NCBI GenBank assembly: GCA_902476265.1
Contig: CABSCP010000012.1
Location: 1-64,000 of the forward strand
DNA length: 64,000 nt
DNA from: an uncultured Lachnospiraceae bacterium
Lineage (GTDB): Bacteria; Bacillota; Clostridia; Lachnospirales; Lachnospiraceae
Direction: 5' to 3'
Shown piece by piece: positions 52,891-60,528 of the stretch (positions are counted from its first letter, which is position 1; each line of letters begins with the position of its first letter). Under the pieces are notes generated by a model that saw only the letters and a list, made by a program, of their open reading frames with translations, ran no database searches and was not told the origin of the DNA. Made by a program: the position numbers and the translations under genes.

Positions 52891-54087
52891 CTACTGAAAA
52901 GCACCGTTTACCACACCAAACAACTCCTCTGGTTTATTATATTTCACCTTGGCATAGATGTCCATAGTTGTTTTACTATTTTCATGTCCGGCGAGATACT
53001 GAACCGTCTTGGGATCAACGCCTGCATAGAGAAGGTTGGTGATGTAAGTATGACGCAGCAAGTGGGGGGTTACATCAAAATCCAGCGTATATTTGATTTT
53101 AGGCTGATTTTTCTGCGTCATGCCCAGCGTGGGTGTAACCGTATATTTGATGCTCTGCCCATTCACATACTTATAGTAGTTGCGGGGCTTAGTGGAACGG
53201 ACAACCACATACTGCCACATTCTTTGAAACTGCGAAGCGGCTAACGGCTGTCCTTCACTGTCCGAAATCACATAGTCCGATTTAGAGGATGCCTGAACTT
53301 CCCGCAGGCAATCCACCAGGCATTTGGGGATCGGAATATCCCTTTTAGCCGCCTTGGTCTTTAGCACCGTAGAAACCACGGGGCGATTATGCTCTGTACG
53401 CCATGCCCGCCTCACAGATATATAGGGAGTAGACTCGTTCAGGAATACACAGTCCCATTGTAACGCGAGAATTTCTTCCCGACGCAGACCGGAATACAAC
53501 CCAAGCATAATAAACAAGTAGGGAGGAAGCCCTTTGACTGTATCCAGAAGCACCGTTACCTGCTGATCTGTCAATGCCTCCTTCTTTTTCGCTGGTTTTC
53601 CGCCCTTTCCTGATACTCCCGCACACGGATTATTCTCAAGTATTTGACTGCGCTCTGCCGAGTAAAAAACACATTTGAGGAGCATATTTATCTTACTGTA
53701 TAATCCCTCTGATTTTTTCGACAGTGGCACAAGTGCCAGCCGAATATCATCCGCAGTCACTTCCTCCATATACATCTCCCCCAAAGATTTGATTATGTAG
53801 TTCTTCATGTCGGAAGTATATCCCTTCAAGGTGGCCGCAGATACCTTTGCTGATTGCATCAGCAGCCACTTCTCACAATACTCGGCTACCGTCGGATGCT
53901 GCCGACGAAAGATAATCTCCTCCACCTGCCTCCGCGCATCTAATTCCTTTTCATATAATTCTTCGCAAGTGGCGGCATACAAACTCACCTGCTTACCATC
54001 TGCATCTGTAATCCGGGTTCTGTAATACTGGACACTTTTTAGCATAATGGTCCCGTACTTTGGAACCTCTGTTTTCTTTTTAGCCAT
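52891..54087 (-). CDS. int: Tyrosine integrase 1 of the mobile element
   Basis: A 398-residue Tn916-type phage-like integrase. It has an N-terminal arm-binding domain (about 1-60), a SAM-like core-binding domain (TVAEYCEKWLLMQSAKVS, about 65-165) and the catalytic domain with Arg in SGLRREEILAL, HxxR in HLLRHTYITNLL, His in LAGHENS and the nucleophile Tyr in TMDIYAKV. All catalytic residues are present. It is a diverged paralogue of the integrase at 54243, which it follows in tandem. Its leader holds a decayed copy of the short peptide gene that precedes integrase 2. Confidence 0.93.
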   Translation of the reverse strand: MAKKKTEVPKYGTIMLKSVQYYRTRITDADGKQVSLYAATCEELYEKELDARRQVEEIIFRRQHPTVAEYCEKWLLMQSAKVSAATLKGYTSDMKNYIIKSLGEMYMEEVTADDIRLALVPLSKKSEGLYSKINMLLKCVFYSAERSQILENNPCAGVSGKGGKPAKKKEALTDQQVTVLLDTVKGLPPYLFIMLGLYSGLRREEILALQWDCVFLNESTPYISVRRAWRTEHNRPVVSTVLKTKAAKRDIPIPKCLVDCLREVQASSKSDYVISDSEGQPLAASQFQRMWQYVVVRSTKPRNYYKYVNGQSIKYTVTPTLGMTQKNQPKIKYTLDFDVTPHLLRHTYITNLLYAGVDPKTVQYLAGHENSKTTMDIYAKVKYNKPEELFGVVNGAFQ

Positions 54088-54180
54088 CTTCGACCTTCCT
54101 TTCCTGATAATGAACAGTTTCCGTATCTACACTCTCTTTTTATCAGAAAGCTCCAATTTAATCAAAGATACGGCCTATGT

Positions 54181-54226
54181 AAAACAAAGAGCGAGACATC
54201 CTTGCCTCGCTCCTGCTTTGTTTTTT
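54181..54226. terminator. Terminator after integrase 2
   Basis: Stem of AGCGAG / CTCGCT extended by AAAACAAAG / CTTTGTTTT with T-rich sequence on both strands. It separates the two integrase transcripts. Confidence 0.7.
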
Positions 54227-54242
54227 ATTTTATTGTTTCTCC

Positions 54243-55463
54243 TTATGCCTGTACAGCATCCCACCCCGCAAATGCGCTGCTCATCGTTCTCACCAGCTCA
54301 TCCGGCCTGTTGTATTTGACCTTTGCATAGATGTCCATGGTAATTTTGCTGCTTTCATGGCCTGCCAGGTATTGAACCGTTTTGGGATCTACCGATGCAT
54401 GAATGAGGTTAGTGATGTAGGTGTGCCGTAGTTGATGCGGTGTAACCTCGAAGTCCAAGCTGTAAATAACTTTACTGTTATGTGCCGCCTTTTCTCCAAG
54501 AACCGGCGTAACTGTATGTTTTACCCGCTTTCCATCTTCGTACCGGTAATAAACCCGTTCCTTTACCGTTCTGGTAACAATATACTGCCACAACCGCTTA
54601 AACTGTGTGTAAGACAGCGGATCGCCATCCCGGTTTGAAACTACATACTCCGAAGTCGAGTTTGCTTTCGCTTCTCTCAGGCACTCTGCCAAACAGGTTG
54701 GCAACGGAATATTTCGTTCCGCAGCCTTCGTTTTTAATTCATCCAGAATTATCGGCCTATTACTTTCAGTATGCCATGCTCTCCGTACTGTTAAATAAGG
54801 AAAGTCTCTATCCAAATAGACGGAATCCCATTTCAGTGCGAGGATTTCTTCCCGCCTCAAGCCTGCGTACAACCCAAGCATCACAAATACATATGGTGGC
54901 AGCCCTTTCACCGCCTCCAACAAACGCATAACCTGCTCGTCTGTCAGTGCCGCTTTGTCTTTCTGTGGAACGCCGCCACCCTTTGTCGTAAGATAAATTG
55001 TCGGATTATCATCAATAATCCGGCTTTCCTTTGCTGCACGGAAAATAGATTTATACAGAATCACTACTGACTTATACACGGATGCTGACTTTTTTGAAAC
55101 AGGGACAAGGGCAAGCTGAATATCATCCAGGCTAACCTCTCCCATCCGTTTGTCTCCCAGTTCCGCAATGATGTGACGCCGCACCTTTGAGGTATAGTCC
55201 GTCAAAGTCGTGGTACGCACATGAACAGACTGCATCAACAGCCATTTCTCGCAATACTCTGCAACCGTGGGTGTTTTCCGATGAAATGTGGCATTCTCAA
55301 TCTGCTCCAACGCAATCGTTTCTCTATTGTAAAGTTCTTCAGGCGTTCTCGCATAAAGAGCTATGAGCTTTCCATTCGCATCTTTGATTCTGGTTCTGTA
55401 ATACAAGACACCTTTTTTCATGACAGTGCCATATTCCGGAATTGCAACTTTCCTTTTTGCCAA
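54243..55463 (-). CDS. int: Tyrosine integrase 2 of the mobile element
   Basis: A 406-residue tyrosine recombinase, closely related to integrase 1 along its whole length (AIPEYGTVMKKGVLYYRTRI against EVPKYGTIMLKSVQYYRTRI). Catalytic residues are intact: AGLRREEILAL, HQLRHTYITNL, LAGHESS and TMDIYAKV. I place the start at TTG 55463, which aligns with integrase 1 and has AGGAGG 8 nt upstream; the GTG at 55472 overlaps that site. It follows the excisionase and a 24-residue peptide gene and is the more likely working integrase of this element. Confidence 0.92.
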   Translation of the reverse strand: MAKRKVAIPEYGTVMKKGVLYYRTRIKDANGKLIALYARTPEELYNRETIALEQIENATFHRKTPTVAEYCEKWLLMQSVHVRTTTLTDYTSKVRRHIIAELGDKRMGEVSLDDIQLALVPVSKKSASVYKSVVILYKSIFRAAKESRIIDDNPTIYLTTKGGGVPQKDKAALTDEQVMRLLEAVKGLPPYVFVMLGLYAGLRREEILALKWDSVYLDRDFPYLTVRRAWHTESNRPIILDELKTKAAERNIPLPTCLAECLREAKANSTSEYVVSNRDGDPLSYTQFKRLWQYIVTRTVKERVYYRYEDGKRVKHTVTPVLGEKAAHNSKVIYSLDFEVTPHQLRHTYITNLIHASVDPKTVQYLAGHESSKITMDIYAKVKYNRPDELVRTMSSAFAGWDAVQA

Positions 55464-55475
55464 TTCCGCCACCTC

Positions 55476-55550
55476 CTAAAATAGTCTCCAGCGCTGTACC
55501 TTTGTTTTACCAGACACATTCAGTTCCAGCAAGGATACGGATTGGGTCAT
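55476..55550 (-). CDS. 24-residue peptide gene between xis and integrase 2
   Basis: ATG 55550 overlaps the xis TGA as ATGA, and the frame encodes 24 residues ending LELNVSGKTKVQRWRLF. A related frame (VSLIKLELSDKKRV) without a start codon is found before integrase 1, so the sequence has been kept as a coding unit. It may only serve to couple xis and int translation, or be a functional small protein. Confidence 0.45.
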   Translation of the reverse strand: MTQSVSLLELNVSGKTKVQRWRLF

Positions 55551-55777
55551 ACTCTGGCGCTTCGAGGTTTACGATACGTTACATTTTTTTCCATCGGCTT
55601 TGCCCGGTGGGTACATTTTGCGATATACTCCTGGAGGCCAGCATCAGTAAAATACACACAGCCATTTTGCACATACTGAACATAAGAAATCAGACCATTA
55701 TTGCGCGCGGCATCCAAGGTAGCTATGCTGATTCCCAAGATTTTGGCAGCTTCTTTTCGTGTAATCAATTTTTCCAT
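55547..55777 (-). CDS. xis: Excisionase-type helix-turn-helix protein
   Basis: A 76-residue DNA-binding protein of the Tn916 Xis / MerR-like winged helix group (LITRKEAAKILGISIATLDAARNNGLISYVQ, then the YFTDAGLQEYIAKCT wing). It bends element ends for excision with the integrase. GGAGGG precedes the ATG. The C-terminal basic tail (MEKNVTYRKPRSARV) overlaps the start of the small peptide gene. Confidence 0.85.
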   Translation of the reverse strand: MEKLITRKEAAKILGISIATLDAARNNGLISYVQYVQNGCVYFTDAGLQEYIAKCTHRAKPMEKNVTYRKPRSARV

Positions 55778-56351
55778 AAATCATACTCCCTCCATTCTGT
55801 CAAGGTTGTCATCACAGCTTTCAAAATCACATGAATACGCTGGCAGTCGAAGCCGCCAGCGCATGGTATCTGACTTTAAAAAGAGAACTGCACTCAAATG
55901 ATGACCTGTTGTTGCTTACAGTAAATGGACGCAGCTCTCTTGTATTCTAATTTTGCATTCGCCACATTTGCCACGCATCCCTGACGATGGGAACATTTCC
56001 GGTCTCCGCTGGCGCGGATGTCATAACTCCACAGCGCCGTTTTACTCGTGCGCCGTAGGGTTCCGCCTCAAGTCCGTGGGCGGGTGTGAACAAGTATCTT
56101 TAAGCTCCCATGCAGTCCTCGCGCCCGAAGTGCCACCTCCGGGTCTCAGGTTGGCGTTGATCGCTCAGAACAGCCTGCCTCATCACCTCCTGGGCTGTCC
56201 ATCTTGGCGGCGCACCCGACTCGCTCGTACATGGGTTATGTACCGAAAATGCCGTCTGTTCAGTTGTCAAAGTACCGGAGAAGGGAAAGATTGTCCTTCT
56301 TATTAGCACTGACAAAAAGAGTAAAAAACAGGCGCTTCAAACGAAACTTTA
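55778..56351. other. GC-rich non-coding region of the mobile element
   Basis: About 570 bp between the excisionase and the sigma-factor gene with no long gene on the minus strand. It holds a stem CGCTGGC/GCCAGCG (55838-55861), a palindromic stem GTACAT/ATGTAC (56227-56243), TTGACA on the minus strand near 56266, and two overlapping tiny frames: 25 codons at 55947-56024 and a 26-codon frame that starts with GTG near 55975 and ends in YCKQQQVII. It may be a leader or regulatory RNA for the excision genes. Confidence 0.4.
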
Positions 56352-56765
56352 TCAAAAATATTTTGCTAACTGCTTCAGCCCGCGCCGGATACTGTCACGC
56401 ACACGGCTTGGATCTACTCCTTCCGCTTCGGCAATCTCATTCACGGTCATTCCCAGGTAGTACCGGGCATAAATTCTTTTTGCCTGTTTTTCTGGCAAAG
56501 CCATTACAGCGGAGTAGAGCTGTTCCTGCAGCTGCTTTTCCTCCAGAAGCATTTCCGGCGTCTGCGGTTTCCACAGGACCGCATTCTCAATACCGTTTTC
56601 ATAATCCAGGGAATACTGCGCTTTATAGCGATACAATTTTCGCTCATAAGCCGCTTCTGCCCTCCTATCAGTCAAAAACACCGCCTGTACTTCATCATTC
56701 ACTTCCACAAATAGATCTGTTTTATAAATATCGGGATAAAGTTCCCGAAGGTTAATTTTCTGCAT
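56352..56765 (-). CDS. Sigma-70-like factor of the integrative element
   Basis: A 137-residue protein with a sigma-70 region 4 helix-turn-helix at the C-terminus (ALPEKQAKRIYARYYLGMTVNEIAEAEGVDPSRVRDSIRRGLKQL, about 88-133). It lacks regions 1-2, as do the small sigma-like regulators of Tn916-type elements that control excision and transfer. The ATG at 56765 is preceded by GGAGG 6 nt upstream, but that ribosome site lies inside a 16-bp hairpin (56772-56814), so translation should be tightly controlled. Confidence 0.85.
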   Translation of the reverse strand: MQKINLRELYPDIYKTDLFVEVNDEVQAVFLTDRRAEAAYERKLYRYKAQYSLDYENGIENAVLWKPQTPEMLLEEKQLQEQLYSAVMALPEKQAKRIYARYYLGMTVNEIAEAEGVDPSRVRDSIRRGLKQLAKYF

Positions 56766-56771
56766 TATGTA

Positions 56772-56814
56772 CCTCCATTTCGATTCACGGGTTTACGAGT
56801 GAATCGAATGGAGG
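56772..56814 (-). promoter_or_regulatory. Hairpin that buries the sigma-factor ribosome site
   Basis: Arms 56772-56788 and 56799-56814 pair over 16 bp with a single bulged base. On the minus strand the 3' arm ends in GGAGG, the ribosome site of the sigma-factor gene. Confidence 0.6.
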
Positions 56815-56865
56815 CGGAGACCGACACCGGCATTGTTCGGTGCGGTTTGACAAAAAACGACAAAC

Positions 56866-56898
56866 AAAAACGCCAGCATCCTCAAAAGAGACGCTGGC
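56866..56898 (-). terminator. Terminator between the ABC operon and the sigma-factor gene
   Basis: Stem GCCAGCGTC / GATGCTGGC on the minus strand (one mismatch), nine-base loop, then GTTTTTG. It ends transcripts coming from the small gene at 57041 and the ABC operon. Confidence 0.65.
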
Positions 56899-56930
56899 GC
56901 AAAAATACGTTGTCAGATTGTTGTTACCGA

Positions 56931-57041
56931 TTAACCAGCATGATAATGCCGGAGGAGACGTGTGGAAAACCCGATCATAAGCAAGACTTTTTTTGACAAT
57001 AGAAAGGGCGTATGATCTTGTCTAAATACGGTTTCTCTCAT
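56931..57041 (-). CDS. 36-residue small protein gene in the ABC operon tail
   Basis: ATG 57041 with AAGGAG 5 nt upstream opens a 36-residue frame (begins MRETVFRQDHTPF, ends LLRHYHAG). The ribosome site sits in a short GGCG/CGCC hairpin, and a diverged second copy of the same leader block lies about 60 bp further upstream (57100-57140). No family is recognised; it may be a remnant of a longer gene. The rest of 57042-57215 shows no gene. Confidence 0.35.
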   Translation of the reverse strand: MRETVFRQDHTPFLLSKKVLLMIGFSTRLLRHYHAG

Positions 57042-57215
57042 GGCGACTCCTTCTTATAAGCCGCCAATCTTGGGCATCACTCCTTCAGTCACAAAAAGAA
57101 TGGCGACCTTGATTTCTCAAAGCCGCCGAAGATGGTCGGGACGTGTTTATATGTCTGCTGTACGACGGCTTTTTTTCTTTTGCCATCGTTCGGCAGTTTC
57201 TAATAAGCTATATTA

Positions 57216-57950
57216 TTACCGTTGCGTTCTTCTGCTTAAACCAGCAAGTAAGAGAATTGCAATACCTGCACAAGCCACCAGACTTGCATAGCTTAGAATG
57301 ATATTTGTTGACGATGTTTCATAGTAACCGGAAATATTGAATACTGCTGTAATCGGATAAAACACTTTAAGCGGACCAGACATACTTGTGAACAGACCCG
57401 CAAAGGAATAGATTTCTGCAAATACCAATGCCATCCAATAGCCCTTTTTTATTCGTGCTACTAACGCAATAATCGGAGAGATTGCAAAGAATATTCCCAG
57501 ACCATCTAAAAGGTAGGTTTTCAAAAATCCAAGCACCAACCCAAAAGACAAGGTCTCAAAATGCAAAACAGCTTCAGCTAAAAAGGTTATGAAAAAAAGA
57601 AGCAAATAAATTCCTATGCTAAACGCCAATGATACGATCATTTTGGCAGCAGTCAGTTTTGTCTCGTTGACCGGGATAAGCTGTAAAGCCTTCATTGTGT
57701 CCTCATGTTCTTCACGGCATATCATGTAGCTACCTAAAAGGGCGATCACTGCTGGTAGAACAAAGAACGTTGCAAGAGATTGTGCAGCCGTCATAAACCA
57801 ACCGGCTCCATCCACATACCGAGAGCCATCAAATACAAACTGACCTTGTGCGAACACAATGACCGCCACCATGATTGTCGCAAATATCGTAATCCAAATA
57901 ATTTTGGAGCGGCGGAGCTTTTGTCTTTCCGCCCAAAGTAACTCTTTCAT
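57216..57950 (-). CDS. Lantibiotic-protection ABC permease (LanG/MutG-like)
   Basis: A 244-residue ABC-2-type permease with six helices; the N-terminus (LLWAERQKLRRSKIIWITIFATI) and CREEHEDTMKALQLIPVNETKLTAAKMI are typical of lantibiotic immunity permeases. It is the last gene of the RR-HK-permease-ATPase-permease-permease run, and GAGGTG lies 8 nt before the ATG. It should expel cationic peptide antibiotics from the membrane together with the subunits encoded before it. Confidence 0.8.
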   Translation of the reverse strand: MKELLWAERQKLRRSKIIWITIFATIMVAVIVFAQGQFVFDGSRYVDGAGWFMTAAQSLATFFVLPAVIALLGSYMICREEHEDTMKALQLIPVNETKLTAAKMIVSLAFSIGIYLLLFFITFLAEAVLHFETLSFGLVLGFLKTYLLDGLGIFFAISPIIALVARIKKGYWMALVFAEIYSFAGLFTSMSGPLKVFYPITAVFNISGYYETSSTNIILSYASLVACAGIAILLLAGLSRRTQR

Positions 57951-57962
57951 TTTAATCGCACC

Positions 57963-58694
57963 TCACTTTCTTCTGCGCAATGCAATGTTCGCCAGTACAA
58001 ACGAAGCTGCACTCCATATTCCGATACAGAGCAATGCTGCCTCAATGCTAAGTCCCTGTGTCAGCACTACCCCCGGAACATCTCGTATCACAATAGCTGT
58101 TGTGCTGGAAAGCGGATGAAGATACATATTTACCATCAACAGAATAAAGCCGAGGAATGTATAAATCAGAGTAACACAGACCGGGAGGATGTACCCTTTT
58201 TGTGAAGCAGCCACCGCTAAAATAGGCAAAACAGAAAATGCGGTTAGGACGCTGATCTCCATACATTTTCTCAGCAGATAAACAATACTGTTCCATTCCC
58301 AAGAGATATAGCCGGGAAGTACACCAGCCAGTATAGAAGTCATGGCTGTAAGAACCATGAAAAGGACGGAGTAAAACAGCACAACCACAAACTTGCCGAA
58401 AAAATAGCCCATTGGATTTACTGGTACAATCCAAAGCTGCTTGAGCATATCATATTGGTTTTCATCATACATGAGCATTGTGCAGAGCAGCCCCAAAACA
58501 ACAGGCAAAATGATCCACGGCGTATAGCTGAACGCCGTCCATTTATAAAACTGTACCGGGTCAATGCCCGTTTCTCCCATGCTTCGGAAGTAAAACAGGG
58601 CAAAAAAAGGCATAAAAAGAGCTGCCAACAACATCAGCCAAACAAACTTTCTTCGGCGCAGTTTAAGAAATTCTGTCTGAATTAGTTTAAGCAA
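57963..58694 (-). CDS. Lantibiotic-protection ABC permease (LanE/MutE-like)
   Basis: About 243 residues, six helices, with LIQTEFLKLRRRKFVWLMLLAALFMP at the start and MLMYDENQYDMLKQLWIVPVNPMGYFFGKF after helix 2. I place the start at TTG 58694, with AGGAGG 8 nt upstream; it overlaps the ATPase stop by 8 nt. An ATG at 58742 lies within the ATPase gene and has no site. It is followed after 12 nt by the LanG-like gene. Confidence 0.8.
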   Translation of the reverse strand: MLKLIQTEFLKLRRRKFVWLMLLAALFMPFFALFYFRSMGETGIDPVQFYKWTAFSYTPWIILPVVLGLLCTMLMYDENQYDMLKQLWIVPVNPMGYFFGKFVVVLFYSVLFMVLTAMTSILAGVLPGYISWEWNSIVYLLRKCMEISVLTAFSVLPILAVAASQKGYILPVCVTLIYTFLGFILLMVNMYLHPLSSTTAIVIRDVPGVVLTQGLSIEAALLCIGIWSAASFVLANIALRRRK

Positions 58695-59610
58695 TGCCTT
58701 CTCCTCCTGTAATTTTCTTGAAATAGTCCTCCAGGGTGTCATTACATAACCCGGAACTGAAAACAGACACCTCCTGTGTCACGAGAGCCTTGTTAATCGC
58801 TGCCATGTCCAATGCGGTATCATAAAGCCGCAATGAGTGTTCGTCCTGTACGGAATAGTCCTTTACCTTGAATTGACGCTCCAGAATCAAAAGGGCTTTC
58901 GAGACATCGGAAACTCGCATAAAAATATACTTGCTGTTTTTTCTCTGTAATTCTTCCATGCTGCTTTCTTCCAGCAAAACGCCGTGATCTATAATTCCAA
59001 TATCATCAGCCAGCAGTTCTATCTCAGAAAGGATATGACTGGAAATAAGGATGGTTTTTCCCCGTTCTGTACTCAACTCCTTAATGAAGTTTCTAACCTC
59101 TGCAATACCGATAGGGTCAAGTCCGTTGGTCGGTTCATCCAAAATCAACAGCTCCGGGTCATGAAGAATGGCATTGGCAATGCCAAGCCGCTGCTTCATA
59201 CCGAGGGAATATTTACTGAACAGCTTTTTATCCTTATAGGGTAGCCCCACCACCTCCAGTGCAGTTTTTACCGCGTCGGGAGCGGCTGTACCACGCAGTT
59301 TTGCAAAAATCTCCAAGTTCTCCGTCCCGGTCAGATTAGGGTAAAAACCCGGCGTTTCAATGATTGCACCGATACGGGGATATATCCGTTTTTCTTTTCC
59401 TTTGATATTTTGGCCGAACACATCCACTTCACCCGAAGTAATGGGGGTTAATCCCAAAATCATTTTCATTATCGTAGTTTTGCCGGCTCCGTTGCGGCCA
59501 AGCAGACCGTAAATACGGCCTCTTTTTACATGGAGGTTTACCGAACTAACAACGGTCTGCTCTCCATAAACCTTTGTCAGTTGTTTGGTTTCAACTAAAA
59601 ATTCACTCAT
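58687..59610 (-). CDS. Lantibiotic-protection ABC ATPase (LanF/BcrA-like)
   Basis: A 307-residue ATPase with Walker A GRNGAGKTT, Q-loop AIIETPGFY, signature YSLGMKQRLG, Walker B LLILDEPTNGLD and switch His in ISSHILSE. The Glu in the Q-loop (IETPGFY) marks the BcrA/LanF peptide-antibiotic exporters. It powers the permeases encoded on both sides of it. Confidence 0.9.
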   Translation of the reverse strand: MSEFLVETKQLTKVYGEQTVVSSVNLHVKRGRIYGLLGRNGAGKTTIMKMILGLTPITSGEVDVFGQNIKGKEKRIYPRIGAIIETPGFYPNLTGTENLEIFAKLRGTAAPDAVKTALEVVGLPYKDKKLFSKYSLGMKQRLGIANAILHDPELLILDEPTNGLDPIGIAEVRNFIKELSTERGKTILISSHILSEIELLADDIGIIDHGVLLEESSMEELQRKNSKYIFMRVSDVSKALLILERQFKVKDYSVQDEHSLRLYDTALDMAAINKALVTQEVSVFSSGLCNDTLEDYFKKITGGEGIA

Positions 59611-59650
59611 TGTGTTGCCTCACTTTCTTAAAAGCATTATTCTTCTTTTT

Positions 59651-60418
59651 TCAATACATTTGTTTTCTTAAGGCTATGATTGATACGCCAGCAGAAATAG
59701 CACCAACAATCAGTATAGAAATAAAACAGGCGGCGGGGGACACCGTTGTGGATACCCTTTGTATCCAACTCGCCACCATTTCTGCAGCGGCTGGAGAAAT
59801 GGTGGAATATATTCCCATTACACTTGCCAGCGGATGCACCCCCATGAGATAGGACGGGGCAAGCACCACAGGTATAAGGTAAAGAAGCGTTGCACTAATT
59901 GGTAGTACATATCCCTTTGATAATGTCGCTAAAAAGATGATAGGTAGCATAGCAACAGGAATAAGTACACCCCCAGTCAAGTATAAAAGCGCAGCTTGTA
60001 ATACGCTTTCAGCGTTCAGATCGGGAAAACCGCCAGCAACGAATCCCCCAATCGTGGATAGCAGAAATGTACCCATGCACAGGCCAACAGACATTAAAAT
60101 CACAACTGTAACCTTAGAAAAATAAAGTCGTGATTTTGAAATGGGAATAATCAAAAGTTCTTTCCATGTGCCGTTCTTCTGCTCTTCAAAAAATAATGTA
60201 GTGGAAAACATCCCCAATACGATAGGTAGAAATAAGCTGGTAAGATTCTTAAATGCCAACGTATAGAGATCACCAAAGCTGTCCATATACGGGCTGCTTC
60301 TGGAAATACTGCAAGCACGCTCAAAAGCAAACACAGCAAGTAAAAAGGTTAGGGTTAAAATCCCCCAGACACTCTTATTCCGTTTCCACTTTTGCAGTTC
60401 TGTTAATATCATTGTCAT
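59651..60418 (-). CDS. Third ABC permease of the antimicrobial-peptide transporter
   Basis: A 255-residue six-helix ABC-2 permease (LQKWKRNKSVWGILTLTFLLAVFAFERA; EEQKNGTWKELLIIPISKSRLYFSKV) that resembles the other two. It is the first gene under the promoter with three CAAGGTT repeats (60445-60486). GGAG precedes ATG 60418 by 9 nt. Three permeases with one ATPase are more than the usual LanEG pair; one may be specific for another peptide. Confidence 0.8.
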   Translation of the reverse strand: MTMILTELQKWKRNKSVWGILTLTFLLAVFAFERACSISRSSPYMDSFGDLYTLAFKNLTSLFLPIVLGMFSTTLFFEEQKNGTWKELLIIPISKSRLYFSKVTVVILMSVGLCMGTFLLSTIGGFVAGGFPDLNAESVLQAALLYLTGGVLIPVAMLPIIFLATLSKGYVLPISATLLYLIPVVLAPSYLMGVHPLASVMGIYSTISPAAAEMVASWIQRVSTTVSPAACFISILIVGAISAGVSIIALRKQMY

Positions 60419-60444
60419 CTTAAGGTTCTCCTTTCATGTTCTTT

Positions 60445-60486
60445 ATTATAAAATACCAACCTTGCCAAAACCTTGCCGTAACCTTG
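60445..60486 (-). promoter_or_regulatory. Promoter with three 11-bp direct repeats before the ABC genes
   Basis: On the minus strand CAAGGTT occurs three times at exact 11-bp spacing (60480-60486, 60469-60475, 60458-60464), followed after 7 bp by a perfect TATAAT (60445-60450). The -35 position (GGTTTT) is poor and lies inside the second repeat, which fits activation by the OmpR-type regulator encoded upstream. An RNA stem AAAGCCCTG / CAGGGCTTT at the end of the kinase gene (about 60516-60538) can attenuate read-through. Confidence 0.65.
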
Positions 60487-60528
60487 TTTTTTTCTTGTTT
60501 TTATGGCAAGTAAGAAAGCCCTGCGCTG

